63,071 nt of DNA from Bacillus sp. AFS029637 (lineage in GTDB: Bacteria; Bacillota; Bacilli; Bacillales; Bacillaceae_G). Shown here piece after piece: positions 16,504 through 26,447 of the stretch. Where the stretch lies: assembly GCF_002584985.1 (NCBI RefSeq), contig NZ_NUPZ01000042.1:1-63071 (forward strand), given 5' to 3'. A program made the position numbers and the translations under genes. The stretch's first letter is position 1. Each line of letters starts with the position of its first letter. A model generated the notes under the pieces. It was not told the DNA's origin, searched no databases, and saw nothing but the letters and a program-made list of their open reading frames with translations.

Positions 16504-17400
16504 TTGCAACCTACTCAATTTAAAATAATTGAAGCAGCAAAAAAAGGAAGAAGAAAAGTTCATCCTGTATTTGCTGTTATACTTGCGATTGTATTTTTAA
16601 CGTTAGGTGAATTGTTTATGTTATTGATGTTGTTTTTACCGAAAGCAGAAACAACCTTTATAAAGGCGATTTATAGCAATATTGAGATGATATTAACGTT
16701 TGGCGGTGCTATATTTTTTGTTTTTTTATGGGTTAGATTTGTAGAGAAAAGATCATTTTCATCAATTGGTTTTTGGAAAGATCAATGGATAAGAAAATAT
16801 GTGAGAGGTGCATGTATAGGGTTTATTTTCATTTCAATACCAGTAATGATACTTGTATTAACAGGAATTGTACAACTACAAATGCAACAAATTACACCTA
16901 CCACTATACTTGGAATTGCGGGATCTTTAGTTGCTTTTTTAATACAAGGTGCGACAGAAGAGATTGTTGTTCGAGGTTGGTTATTTCCGATTCTTTCTGT
17001 TAGAAGTCGTATATGGGTTGGGATTGTTGTGACGTCTTTTTTATTTGGGTTTCTTCATTTACTTAATCCAGGTATTACAATTCTTTCAATATCGAATATA
17101 ATATTAGTTGGTATATTTGCGGCTTTTTACGTATTAAAGGACAGTAGTCTTTGGGGGATATGCGCATGGCATTCCATTTGGAATTGGGCGCAATATAATG
17201 TTTACGGCTTTGCAGTTAGTGGCATGACGATATATTCAACGTCATTATTTAAACCTGTAACAAATGGAGCAGAAATCTTTCATGGAGGTTCATTCGGAAT
17301 TGAAGGGAGTATCATTACAACAATATTGCTTTCTATCGCTTCAATTGTTTTATGGAAACAGTTATGGGGGAGAAAAGCGAAACAACGAGATTTTATTTAA
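16504..17400 (+). CDS. CPBP family intramembrane metalloprotease
   Basis: A 298-residue protein with about eight membrane helices. The CPBP/Abi motifs are present in order: EEIVVRGW (E-E-x-x-x-R, about residues 152-159), FGFLH near residue 181, and HSIWN near residue 223. These are the zinc-binding and catalytic residues of Rce1-like proteases. TTG start behind a very strong AAGGAGGAG. It is followed after 17 bases by a P-loop kinase gene and probably shares its transcript. Confidence 0.87.
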   Translation: MQPTQFKIIEAAKKGRRKVHPVFAVILAIVFLTLGELFMLLMLFLPKAETTFIKAIYSNIEMILTFGGAIFFVFLWVRFVEKRSFSSIGFWKDQWIRKYVRGACIGFIFISIPVMILVLTGIVQLQMQQITPTTILGIAGSLVAFLIQGATEEIVVRGWLFPILSVRSRIWVGIVVTSFLFGFLHLLNPGITILSISNIILVGIFAAFYVLKDSSLWGICAWHSIWNWAQYNVYGFAVSGMTIYSTSLFKPVTNGAEIFHGGSFGIEGSIITTILLSIASIVLWKQLWGRKAKQRDFI

Positions 17401-17417
17401 TGAAAGTGGGAGAAACT

Positions 17418-18059
17418 ATGGGGATTATAGCGTTTGAGGGAGCAAGCGCTGTTGGTAAAAGTACAACATGTCGTGAACTAGAAAAAAATTATGGTGCTTA
17501 TATTATACCTGAAGTAAACTTATTATTTGAAAGACCTAAAAATGAACATAGAACATGGTATTTTGAAAAGCAAGTAGAGCGTTGGAATATAGCAGTGCAG
17601 AAATCGGAGCAATATGAATTAGTAATACTTGATGGGGACATATATCAGCCACTTAGTTATAATTGGTGTTTCCATTTTGATATATTTAATCAACCGTTAT
17701 CTTTAATAGAAAGCTTTTATAAAGAAAAGATGATAAATAGGGAAATTGGTTTTCCAGATCAATATTTTTATTTATACACGAATGATGAAGAACTGAGAAA
17801 ACGGAAAGAATCTGATGAGACGAAAAGAAGAAGAAACTTTGAAAAGCATTTACATATAGCTAAAATGTTTCAGCGTTATTATGAAAATTTAAATAACATA
17901 ACAGGCGGGTACTGTAAATTGATTGAGGCGAAAAGTGTAAAATCGAATGAATTAGAAATTGTAAAAAGTTTAAAAAGCTTGAACGTGTGTGAAGAAAGAC
18001 GTTTTGATGTTTCGAGGTTCGATGTTATTACGAAGTGGTTAAAAGAAAATCGTGCATAA
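17418..18059 (+). CDS. P-loop kinase-like NTPase
   Basis: A 213-residue protein with a Walker A motif at residues 6-14 (EGASAVGKST), a DxD-like LDGDIYQ at about residue 72, and an Arg-rich lid (RKRKESDETKRRR). The size and motif order resemble thymidylate-kinase/AAA_28-like small-molecule kinases. The ATG at 17418 has GGGAG before it. The substrate cannot be inferred. Confidence 0.72.
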   Translation: MGIIAFEGASAVGKSTTCRELEKNYGAYIIPEVNLLFERPKNEHRTWYFEKQVERWNIAVQKSEQYELVILDGDIYQPLSYNWCFHFDIFNQPLSLIESFYKEKMINREIGFPDQYFYLYTNDEELRKRKESDETKRRRNFEKHLHIAKMFQRYYENLNNITGGYCKLIEAKSVKSNELEIVKSLKSLNVCEERRFDVSRFDVITKWLKENRA

Positions 18060-18061
18060 AT

Positions 18062-18097
18062 AAACAACGAGTGCCTTATAAGGTGCTCGTTGTTTTT
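18062..18097 (+). terminator. terminator of the kinase gene
   Basis: AAACAACGAGTGCCTT / AAGGTGCTCGTTGTTTTT with two G-T pairs. Confidence 0.8.
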
Positions 18098-18422
18098 ATG
18101 TATATTGAATAGTGCTTGAAAAAAGATTTTTTTAACAGAATAATCTTTTAATTTACAATGAAAAGAAATACAATATAAGGAAATGCGTATGTGGTTTAAG
18201 CAGTTAAAAATATGTAAGAGGGAAAATCGGGCTGGAGGAAATCTAATGTCATTAAAAGAATGATTAGTCCAAATGATAATCAATGTTTCGATTTATATAG
18301 AAAGGAGGATTTATGTGAATATAAAAAAATGAATAGCGGTAAGATGTAAAATAAAGAAATGCTACACCGATGTTTAATAGAGGAAAATTATGGACAGGGA
18401 TATTGGGGAGGAAACAAGCGAG
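18098..18422. other. gene-free stretch upstream of the DUF6241-like gene
   Basis: No convincing gene. It contains very short ORFs with GGAGG-like sites (near 18246 and 18314), and an open frame from about 18261 whose product starts MISPNDNQCF but has no ribosome binding site. Probably a leader or decayed coding sequence. Confidence 0.3.
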
Positions 18423-19028
18423 ATGAAAACATTTTTAAAAATAATAGGTATTATAGCTGGTATGGCGGTAATCGGAGTAGGTTTAACATATGGTATGCTA
18501 TATTATTTGAATAATAGTAAACCGGCTGCGAAAAAGACAACACCAGCAGCTCCAGCAGTAGAAGTACTAGCCGATAGTAATGTGAAAGCGGAAGATGCAA
18601 AGCTTTTAGAAAATGGCAACTATTCATTACCAAATAGTGGTTTTAATAAAAATTTTAAATGGACAGATGAGAACATACAAACAGCATTACATGAAATGGC
18701 ACATCAAAAAACGAAAGCAGATCAAAAATGGGGCTATATTTTTATAACACAAGAACGTATTGAAAGTTTACTTGAAATAATAAATAGTAATGATGTTGCA
18801 CAAAAAAGTACATATGTAGATATTTTAGAACGATGGAAACTAGGAAAATATGAAAAGGTTGATGCGGATCACAATAAGATTTGGAAATTACAAAGCGGGA
18901 ATTTAGGAGAAGGGAAAGGAGTAATGTCAGAAAAGGAGCAAAAAGAATTAATTAATCAAGTGTTTATGCAAAAAGGTACATATTCAGGTAGTAAATTAAT
19001 TGCAGGTGGGGGACAGCCTAATAAATAA
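18423..19028 (+). CDS. membrane-anchored protein, DUF6241-like
   Basis: A 201-residue protein with one N-terminal membrane helix (residues 4-29), a Pro/Ala linker, and an extracytoplasmic domain containing HEMAHQKTKADQKWGY, a block I associate with DUF6241 proteins of Bacillus. GGGGAGG lies 11 bases before this ATG; an alternative ATG at 18390 with AGAGGA before it would add 11 residues. Function unknown; topology suggests it sits on the outer face of the membrane. Confidence 0.7.
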   Translation: MKTFLKIIGIIAGMAVIGVGLTYGMLYYLNNSKPAAKKTTPAAPAVEVLADSNVKAEDAKLLENGNYSLPNSGFNKNFKWTDENIQTALHEMAHQKTKADQKWGYIFITQERIESLLEIINSNDVAQKSTYVDILERWKLGKYEKVDADHNKIWKLQSGNLGEGKGVMSEKEQKELINQVFMQKGTYSGSKLIAGGGQPNK

Positions 19029-19037
19029 AGTGAAGGC

Positions 19038-19126
19038 TTTTACGGGTAGTTGATCTCCCACCTAACTTCCTCGCATTCGCCAAATTTTGAGGTGAGAGTC
19101 TTACTGCCCGTTAATGCGGGATAAAA
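19038..19126 (-). repeat. interspersed structured repeat, copy A
   Basis: In the minus orientation it begins TTTTATCCCGC, has GGGCAGTAAGA, a centre with CTCAAAATTTGGCGAATG, then GGTTAGGTGGGAG and ends ACTACCCGTAAAA. The outer arms GGGCAGT and ACTACCCG can pair, as can inner arms. Two more copies lie at 26301-26388 and 27717-27806. It resembles the B. cereus group interspersed (bcr) repeats. Confidence 0.75.
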
Positions 19127-19139
19127 TATGTATCAATGA

Positions 19140-19176
19140 AAGAGAGTAAGTGCTTTTTGGCAGTTACTCTTTTTTG
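19140..19176 (+). terminator. terminator after repeat A
   Basis: AGAGTAA-TGC / GCAG-TTACTCT followed by a run of seven T. The rest of 19177-19470 holds no gene that I can support. Confidence 0.7.
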
Positions 19177-19470
19177 TGCAATTTTTTAATAGTGTAGTCG
19201 CACCCTAGTAAGGTAAGAAATGACTGAAGTACTGGGGATACCCATCTAGATTTATATGAGTTTCTTAATTTCAAGAATAAGATGATTGCTTATAAGTGGG
19301 TTCAATAAAGGTATTACAGTAATATTAGCAAAGCTCTAATTATCTAGTAAATAATTATTAGTTTGAGATTTTAAAACGAGATGCATGAAGGGAAGAGAGT
19401 AAAAAACATCAAGAATGAATAAAATTCATTTGGTATGATATGGATATATACAATGTGAGGAGGGAATTAG

Positions 19471-20595
19471 ATGTATCAAGTAAAAGGGTATTTTTCATTA
19501 TTAAAAGGAAACCATTATCAAATTGGAAAAAAGCAAGGGGAATTTGTGAAACAACATCCGTATCTCATTCCACAATTTATACAACAAGAACATTCAGTAT
19601 CGGATAATTATTGGAAAGAATCTAGGAATATATTGGGGCAATATTGTCCAGGGATTAATGAAGAAATTGAAGGATTTTGCGAAGTATTGAAAATACCTTC
19701 TAAAAATATGATGTATTATTATCAAACATTATTAAAAGCAGGTTGTAGTCATTGTGCAGTATTACCTAAAAAGACAGATTCAGAGCACACATATGTATTA
19801 AGAAATTATGATTTATCACCAAAAATAGATGATATGCGTTTTTGCTCGACGCATGTTGAAGGGGCATATGCACATAGTGGTTTTTCTTCTCAATATTTTG
19901 GCCGAACAGAAGGGGTTAACGAACATGGGTTATCTGCTACATTTTCCGCATGTGGTCAACCAGTTGGGAATATTGAAGGTTTAAGAAAACCAAAGGTAAA
20001 TGGATTACAATGCTTTGCGGTAATCCGGGTATTATTGGAGAAATGTAAAAATGTTCAGGAAGCTATATCATTAATAAAAGAACTGCCTATTGCAAGTAAT
20101 ATTAATATAATTGTAGCAGATCCTATAAATGCAGCACATATTGAAATATTTGACGGGCATAAATCCATAACAACAAATGAAGATGACAATCAAGCTTTCA
20201 TCGTATCAACGAATCATGCAGTTAGTTCATCTATTCAGAAATTAAATAATAGGAAATTAGAACAATCTACAAAGAGATATCACATTTTACATGAACATAT
20301 AAATCGAGATGAAAAGTTGAGCATGGAGTCTTTAAAAGGATTAGTAGAAGAAGAATATCCTGTAGGGCTGACAGTACATAATTATGAAGAATGGTTTGGG
20401 ACTTTGCATTCTGTATTATTTGATTTACATGATTGTACAATGAATATCTGTTTTGGATCGCCACTTTTCAATGATTGGTATTCATTGAAAGTAGGAGGAA
20501 GTCTTCCATTTTCTGAGGTGAATGTGAACTTTAAAAATAAAACGTATACTGACTTTTGGAGAGAAGAGAGAAATGATTTGATACCTAAAAGATAA
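19471..20595 (+). CDS. C45-type acyltransferase/peptidase (Ntn hydrolase)
   Basis: A 374-residue protein of the acyl-CoA:6-aminopenicillanate acyltransferase-like family. Residues 86-100 (LLKAGCSHCAVLPKK) hold the likely N-terminal nucleophile Cys, exposed by self-cleavage; Cys91 or Cys94 is the candidate. The downstream YVLRNYDLSPK and EGVNEHGLSATFSACG blocks match the Ntn fold of choloylglycine/penicillin V acylases. TGAGGAGGG precedes the ATG. It is a lone gene. The substrate, an amide such as a peptide or acyl-amino acid, is unknown. Confidence 0.8.
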   Translation: MYQVKGYFSLLKGNHYQIGKKQGEFVKQHPYLIPQFIQQEHSVSDNYWKESRNILGQYCPGINEEIEGFCEVLKIPSKNMMYYYQTLLKAGCSHCAVLPKKTDSEHTYVLRNYDLSPKIDDMRFCSTHVEGAYAHSGFSSQYFGRTEGVNEHGLSATFSACGQPVGNIEGLRKPKVNGLQCFAVIRVLLEKCKNVQEAISLIKELPIASNINIIVADPINAAHIEIFDGHKSITTNEDDNQAFIVSTNHAVSSSIQKLNNRKLEQSTKRYHILHEHINRDEKLSMESLKGLVEEEYPVGLTVHNYEEWFGTLHSVLFDLHDCTMNICFGSPLFNDWYSLKVGGSLPFSEVNVNFKNKTYTDFWREERNDLIPKR

Positions 20596-20995
20596 AAAGG
20601 TACATTGAAATTCATACGAAATTTTGTATTTCACTATGAAAGGAGAGTAGTCTACTAGTTGGCGAAAAACACTTGAAAAACGAATGCGGGGAGAAGAAAT
20701 TAGTACGAAAGAGAGAATTGAAGGGGAAAAAGAATAAATAAATTTTATTATAAGTAGTGCATTTCTATTAGTGAAAGCTAAGTAGAAATGCACTGTTTTT
20801 ATGTAATTAACTTATTAATATTCAAAAATATTAATATTGTTTTATTCAACTTATTTTTGAATGGTTGAAACATAAAATTTATTAGACTATTTTTTTATAT
20901 TTTATGATACTATATTGATTTGTAAGACCTATTGTTTTATGAGTAGGTCATACAAGTATATCTAATTTAATGGAATTGACGTATGGAGGTACAAC
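20596..20995. other. intergenic stretch with a coding scrap and a terminator
   Basis: Around 20651-20737 a frame without a start reads STSWRKTLEKRMRGEEIS and on to a stop, with coding-like composition, so it is probably a leftover 3' end of a lost gene. A hairpin AGTGCATTTCT / AGAAATGCACT at 20756-20794 with a following TGTTTTT is a terminator. Nothing else is seen. Confidence 0.4.
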
Positions 20996-21880
20996 ATGGG
21001 TAATGTTGAAAAATTTGCAAATCTTCTAATAGAAGAACCAGAAAGAGAGCAGTTATTTCCTTTATTTGAAGAAGTGTTTGGTATTACAAGTCAAACATTG
21101 AATGATTTTTCGAAGAAAGGATATTGGGATGATACATATAAAGCTTTATCATGTTTACACGAAGATAAAGTGATTGCAAATGTTGCAGCATTTTCACTAC
21201 CATTGCTACTAGATGGTGAAAGAATACATGCAGCAGCCATCCAATCAGTAATGACGCACCCTAGTTTTCGTAGACAAGGACTAATGACGCAATTAATGCG
21301 TAAGATGATAGAAGAAATCGATAAGCAATGTGAGTGTGCGTTATTGTTTACTGAAACCCCTGAATTATATACATCATTTGGGTTTAAAGTTGTGCAAGAA
21401 CATCTGATGACTATACCATACGATAAAAATAATAATAAGGATTCTTTACTTAGAAAGGTAGACTATTATACTGAAGAGGATAGACAGTTAATACATGAGG
21501 CTGTTGATAATAGTCAAAGGCTTTCGAACATATTTTCAACATTAAACTTCCAATCTTCACTTTATTTGAATATGTATAACTCAAATTGGAATGAAAAACT
21601 GTATTATTCAGAAAAACTAGATGCTTTAATTGTATATGAAGTAAAAGATCAAAAGTTGAAGTTATTTGGAGTGTTCGCACCGGTACTTCCAGTTTTAGAT
21701 GAATTATGTGAGGAAATTAATGAGGAATTTACAGAAATCGAATTTTATTTTTCTCCAGATCAATTAGGAATTGAGGATGTACAATTTACAGAATTACAGT
21801 CTAGTAAGTATTTGATGGTTCGAAGTAGTAAAGCGTTAGATTTTAAAGGGTATAAATTCCCAGTATTAACGGAGTTTTAA
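20996..21880 (+). CDS. GNAT acetyltransferase with C-terminal extension
   Basis: A 294-residue protein. The N-terminal half is GNAT-like with the acetyl-CoA loop MTHPSFRRQGLMTQLMRKM at about residues 84-102 and TETPELYTSFGFKVV. The C-terminal 140 residues form a second, partly GNAT-like or sterol-carrier-like region without catalytic motifs, similar in layout to Eis-like enzymes. GGAGG lies about 7 bases upstream of the ATG. Substrate unknown. Confidence 0.78.
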   Translation: MGNVEKFANLLIEEPEREQLFPLFEEVFGITSQTLNDFSKKGYWDDTYKALSCLHEDKVIANVAAFSLPLLLDGERIHAAAIQSVMTHPSFRRQGLMTQLMRKMIEEIDKQCECALLFTETPELYTSFGFKVVQEHLMTIPYDKNNNKDSLLRKVDYYTEEDRQLIHEAVDNSQRLSNIFSTLNFQSSLYLNMYNSNWNEKLYYSEKLDALIVYEVKDQKLKLFGVFAPVLPVLDELCEEINEEFTEIEFYFSPDQLGIEDVQFTELQSSKYLMVRSSKALDFKGYKFPVLTEF

Positions 21881-22223
21881 AAAGTATTTTGCTGGAGGAT
21901 ATAGATGACAAGCCTGTTAAAATAGATTTTTACACATGTAGTTCATCTAATAATAATGAATTCGAGACTGAATTTTAAAATTTTACAATTGAACAAATAT
22001 AGATGGAAAACCGCATTCTTATAATGAAGAATGCGGTTTTTGTATTTCCATGATAAAAAGCAAATTTATTGACCAGATAGGAATTAATACTTATCATTTA
22101 ATAATGTTAAATATTAATTTACATAATATAATAGAAGTAATGAAGAAATTACAAAATATATCGCTTAAATAAGGAGGGATCTGAATTATTCACTGGTAAT
22201 TTCATGGGAAAAGGAGATTATGT
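21881..22223. other. intergenic stretch with an orphan 3' coding scrap
   Basis: From about 21882 to 21978 one frame reads LEDIDDKPVKIDFYTCSSS and on to TAA, acidic and protein-like, but without a usable start; it looks like the tail of a lost gene. A clear terminator AAAACCGCATTCTT / AAGAATGCGGTTTTT follows at 22007-22042. Confidence 0.4.
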
Positions 22224-23978
22224 ATGAAATCATTTCGTAAGTTATTACAATATTTAAAACCATACATGTTCTTCGCTATTATTGGACCGCTATTTATGGT
22301 ACTTGAGGTTGCGATGGACTTAATTCAACCGACTATTATGCAACATATTATTGATGTTGGGATTGCAAATCGGGATTTAAATTATGTAATAAAAATGGGG
22401 CTTCTTATGATAGGAGCAGCGGCGCTCGGTTTAGTTGGAGGACTTGGGTGTATGATGTATTCTACAAAAGCAGCTGTTAATTTCGCAACAGACATAAGAA
22501 AAGATGTTTTTGCAAAAATAGAAACTTTTTCTAGCAATAATCGTGATTCATTTGGAACAGGAAAATTACTAACGATCGTGACAAATGATGTTACTTCAAT
22601 TCAATCGGCGATGACGATGACATTGCGTGTTCTTGTTCGTGGCCCGTTGTTATTTATAGGAAGTATAATTATCGTTTTTGTAACAGCTCGAGAATTATTT
22701 CCTATATTACTTGTAGTCGTTCCGATTTTATTACTAGCGATTATATTAATTGCAAGTAAAGCGAGCGGAACGTTTAAAAAAGTACAAGAGGCACTAGATA
22801 AAGTGAATACAAAGTTACAAGAAAACTTATCTGGTGTACGTGTTATAAAAGCGTATGTAAGACAAAAATATGAAATTGGTCAGTTTGGAAATGTTAATAC
22901 AAATTTAACGAAGATAAATATTCGAGCTGTGCAGCTTATTTCATTAATGATGCCAATCATTATGCTAGTTGTAAGTGGCGGGATTGTCGCCACATTATGG
23001 CTTGGTGGAGAAAAAGTATTTAATGGAACTCTTCAAGTGGGAGCGATTTTAGCATTTATTAACTATTTGAATATTATTTTAATGTCACTTATGTCTATTA
23101 GTATGGTATTTATTCAAATTGCTCGAGCTTTTCCATCCGCAGATCGTGTACAGCAAGTTTTAAATACTGAAGTTGATATTATGAGCGAAGCAAACGCGTT
23201 TGTACCTGAGGAGGTCGAAGGAAATATTGACTTTAAAAATGTAAGTTATAGTTACGCGAAAAATAATGAATATGTTTTAAAAGATATTTCATTTAGTATA
23301 CGAAAAGGGGAAAAAGTAGGGATTATTGGATCAACAGGTAGTGGGAAATCTACTTTAGCTAAACTATTACCACGTCTTTATGATGTTGATCATGGTGAAA
23401 TATGTATAGATGGAATAAATATTAAATCCTACGATTTACAAAAATTGCGTGCTTCAATAGGTTTTGTACCCCAAAAGGCATTGTTATTTTCAGGAAGTAT
23501 TGAAGGGAATTTACGTTATGGTAAAGAAGATGCCGCGCGCGATGAACTGGAAACAGCAGCTTCATCAGCTTGTGCGACGGAGTTTATCAACAAACTGGAA
23601 GAATCTTATCAATATAATTTAACACAAGGTGCGACAAATTTATCAGGTGGACAAAAACAACGCGTATCTATTGCAAGAGCGCTTGTAAGAAAACCATCCA
23701 TTCTTATCTTAGATGATTCTACATCAGCAGTTGATGCTAAATCAGAATCCAATATTCAATCAGCATTAAGAACAGAATATAAAGGAACTACGACATTATT
23801 AATTGCCTCTAAAATCTCATCTATAATAGATGCTGATAAAATTCTCGTACTAGATAATGGTGAATTAGTTGGTGATGGTACTCATGAACAACTGTTAGAA
23901 CAATGTGATGTATATCAGGAAATCTATCTTTCCCAAGGTGGCAATTTACATAAAGAAGGTGGGAAAGAACATGCGTAA
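22224..23978 (+). CDS. ABC exporter half-transporter with degenerate ATP site
   Basis: A 584-residue type IV ABC exporter subunit: six membrane helices (about 15-310) and one ATPase domain. Walker A is GSTGSGKST (about residue 369) and the signature is LSGGQ. The Walker B end is LILDDSTSAVD, so the catalytic Glu is Asp, and the switch His is missing (LIASKIS instead of IAHR). Such subunits pair with a canonical partner in heterodimeric multidrug exporters (BmrC, TM287). The next gene overlaps by 8 bases and encodes that partner. AAAAGGAG precedes the ATG. Confidence 0.92.
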   Translation: MKSFRKLLQYLKPYMFFAIIGPLFMVLEVAMDLIQPTIMQHIIDVGIANRDLNYVIKMGLLMIGAAALGLVGGLGCMMYSTKAAVNFATDIRKDVFAKIETFSSNNRDSFGTGKLLTIVTNDVTSIQSAMTMTLRVLVRGPLLFIGSIIIVFVTARELFPILLVVVPILLLAIILIASKASGTFKKVQEALDKVNTKLQENLSGVRVIKAYVRQKYEIGQFGNVNTNLTKINIRAVQLISLMMPIIMLVVSGGIVATLWLGGEKVFNGTLQVGAILAFINYLNIILMSLMSISMVFIQIARAFPSADRVQQVLNTEVDIMSEANAFVPEEVEGNIDFKNVSYSYAKNNEYVLKDISFSIRKGEKVGIIGSTGSGKSTLAKLLPRLYDVDHGEICIDGINIKSYDLQKLRASIGFVPQKALLFSGSIEGNLRYGKEDAARDELETAASSACATEFINKLEESYQYNLTQGATNLSGGQKQRVSIARALVRKPSILILDDSTSAVDAKSESNIQSALRTEYKGTTTLLIASKISSIIDADKILVLDNGELVGDGTHEQLLEQCDVYQEIYLSQGGNLHKEGGKEHA

Positions 23979-25767
23979 TTTTCAAGGACAATTTGCAAAT
24001 AAAGGTGGACGTAACGCACCGAAGATGGGAAAAGCGAAAAATACTAAAGGAACTGTAGTGCGTGTATGGAACTATATGGGGTATCAAAAGGCTGCGCTTA
24101 TGTTCGTTATATTTCTAGTATTTGTTACGACGTTACTTGGGTTATTAGGTCCGTATTTTATGGGTGTAATTATAGATCAATATATTGTACCGAAAGATTT
24201 AAGCGGTACGGCAAGAATGTGTATGCTACTTATAGCGATTTACGGTGTAACGGTGCTTTTAACATGGCTACAAACGTACGTCATGATTAACGTTGCATTA
24301 AAAACAATTCAAAAAATACGTCAAGATATTTTTGAGAAAATCCAAACACTTTCTTTACGGTTCTTTGATGTACGTTCTCAAGGCGATTTAATGAGTCGTG
24401 TGACAAATGATATAGATAATTTGAATCAAGCGTTGACACAAAGTGTGGTGCAAATTATTTCATCAGCGTTAACTTTTATAGGTGTGACGATTGCGATGTT
24501 CGCATTAGATTGGATTTTAGCAGTTGTAACTTTAATTACAGTACCTATTATGTTTATTGTTACAAAAAAACTAGTTGCATATAGTGGTAAAAACTTTGCG
24601 AAGCGTCAAAAAGATTTAGGAGAATTAAACGGATTTATTGAAGAAGCTATAACAGGGGCGGATGTTACAACGTTATATGGGAAAGAAAAAGAAACTGTAC
24701 AAAATTTCAACAAAATTAATGAACAACTAAGAATTTCAGCTACGAAGGCGGATACATTTTCAGCCTTTATTTTTCCGAGTATGAACTTTATTAATAACTT
24801 GGGAATGGGGCTTGTAATCGGAACTGGATCAGTTATGGTTTTAAATGGAATGACTACAGTAGGTGTCATTGCAGCTTTTATTAATTATTCGCGTCAATTC
24901 TCAAGACCATTAAGTCAATTTGCAACTTTAATGAATACAATTCAAGCGGCAGTTGCTGGCGGGGAACGTGTTTTTGAAATTATGGATGAAGTTCCAGAAA
25001 TTCAAAATAAAAAAGATGCATTTGTTGTAGAAAATCTGCAGGGGCATGTCGCACTTGAGAATGTTTCATTTGGCTACGCGGAAAATAAAATGATTTTAAA
25101 AGAAGTGAGTCTTAAGGCGAATCCTGGAGAGACAATTGCTTTAGTTGGTCCGACTGGATCGGGAAAAACAACAATCATTAATTTATTAACTCGTTTTTAT
25201 GATATACAGCAAGGCCAAATTCAAATTGATGGAAAAGATATAAAGGATTATGATATTAATTCTTTACGAAGTAAAATAGGAGTAGTGTTACAGGATACGT
25301 ATTTATTTGCTGGATCGATTATGGATAATATCCGTTATGGCCGATTAAATGCTAGTGATGAAGAAGTAATCAATGCAGCTAAAGCAGCATCAGCACATTC
25401 TTTTATTAAGCATTTACCGAATCAATATGAAACAGAAATAGCTTCAGAAGGATCGAATTTAAGTCAAGGGCAAAAACAACTTCTTGCGATTGCACGTGCA
25501 ATTTTAGCGGATGCAGATATTTTAATTCTTGATGAAGCGACATCGAATATTGATACGAGAACAGAATTACAAATTCAAACAGGGCTAAACAATTTAATGA
25601 GTGGTCGAACAAGTTTTGTAATCGCTCATCGACTCAAAACAATTGAAAAGGCAGATCAAATTCTCGTAATAAAAGATGGTAGTATTTTAGAGCGAGGAGA
25701 TCACGAATCTCTTATGGAGGATCGAGGGTTTTATTTCGATTTATATACAAGTCAGTTTAAAATTTAA
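23971..25767 (+). CDS. ABC exporter half-transporter with canonical ATP site
   Basis: A 598-residue ABC exporter subunit with an N-terminal basic tail of about 40 residues, six membrane helices and an ATPase domain. Walker A is GPTGSGKTT (about residue 393), Walker B LILDEATSNID with the catalytic Glu, and the switch His is present (FVIAHRLKTI). The signature reads LSQGQ rather than LSGGQ. The ATG overlaps the end of the previous gene by 8 bases (ATGCGTAA), so translation is coupled. Together they form an asymmetric multidrug-type exporter. Confidence 0.92.
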   Translation: MRNFQGQFANKGGRNAPKMGKAKNTKGTVVRVWNYMGYQKAALMFVIFLVFVTTLLGLLGPYFMGVIIDQYIVPKDLSGTARMCMLLIAIYGVTVLLTWLQTYVMINVALKTIQKIRQDIFEKIQTLSLRFFDVRSQGDLMSRVTNDIDNLNQALTQSVVQIISSALTFIGVTIAMFALDWILAVVTLITVPIMFIVTKKLVAYSGKNFAKRQKDLGELNGFIEEAITGADVTTLYGKEKETVQNFNKINEQLRISATKADTFSAFIFPSMNFINNLGMGLVIGTGSVMVLNGMTTVGVIAAFINYSRQFSRPLSQFATLMNTIQAAVAGGERVFEIMDEVPEIQNKKDAFVVENLQGHVALENVSFGYAENKMILKEVSLKANPGETIALVGPTGSGKTTIINLLTRFYDIQQGQIQIDGKDIKDYDINSLRSKIGVVLQDTYLFAGSIMDNIRYGRLNASDEEVINAAKAASAHSFIKHLPNQYETEIASEGSNLSQGQKQLLAIARAILADADILILDEATSNIDTRTELQIQTGLNNLMSGRTSFVIAHRLKTIEKADQILVIKDGSILERGDHESLMEDRGFYFDLYTSQFKI

Positions 25768-25783
25768 TAAGAAAATTCATGTG

Positions 25784-25818
25784 GTGCGGTTTCTCTAGAA
25801 AGGAGAAATCGCATTTTT
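25784..25818 (+). terminator. terminator of the ABC operon
   Basis: GTGCGGTTTCTC / GAGAAATCGCATTTTT. Confidence 0.8.
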
Positions 25819-26300
25819 AATATTTTTGCACATTCATTATACGTAACGTACTTCAGTCCAAATAATTGAATTTCGTATGAAAACAGAACTATAACAAAAT
25901 GGAAGTGTCTAAATTCCGAAGAGAAATTAACAACGAAAGAATTGGATGTATATAACAAGTCAGATTTAAGGAATTAGTATTTTGTTTGTGTTATCAAATC
26001 TGTATTTGACAGGGTATATAGACAAAGAAGAGCCTGATATGGCTCTCAGGCTCTTCCCTCAATAGCAAAGAGTAAGTCTTTTAATTACTCTTCTGTTACA
26101 TAATACACAAAATATATATAGATGTATAGAACAGGAAATTCCAATATAATTATTCGAATATAGTGTTTAAAAATAAAATCATAAAAGTTAAATAAGGAAT
26201 TAAATTGTAAATGTTGATTTATAGCGTGTTATGAGCGGACTTCTATTGATTGAAAGTTAATAAAGTAATATTGAGATAATAAAATATGAAATATTGCATA

Positions 26301-26388
26301 TTTTATCCTACTGTTTGCGGGCAGTAAGATCCCCTATCTCAAAATTCAGCAAAGAGGTTAGGTGTGGGGATTGGGCTGTCCGTAAAAG
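26301..26388 (+). repeat. interspersed structured repeat, copy B
   Basis: TTTTATCCTAC, GCGGGCAGTAAGAT, CCCTATCTCAAAATTC, GAGGTTAGGTGTGGGG, GGGCTGTCCGTAAAAG. It aligns along its whole length with copies A and C. CCCTATCTC-type and GGTTAGGTGTGGGG arms can pair inside an outer GGGCAG / CTGTCC stem. Confidence 0.75.
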
Positions 26389-26409
26389 TCAGATTGGTGA
26401 AGGCTAATA

Positions 26410-26447
26410 ATCAGTGGGGATGAAGGAAATCCCCACTGATCAAAATT
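26410..26447 (+). terminator. terminator-like hairpin next to repeat B
   Basis: ATCAGTGGGGA / TCCCCACTGAT, perfect 11-bp stem followed by CAAAATTTTATTTT. Confidence 0.7.

Noticed and set aside
20267-20793. Minus-strand ORFs opposite the end of the C45 gene
   Set aside because: Overlap clear coding; hydrophobic reading of AT-rich DNA, no SD.
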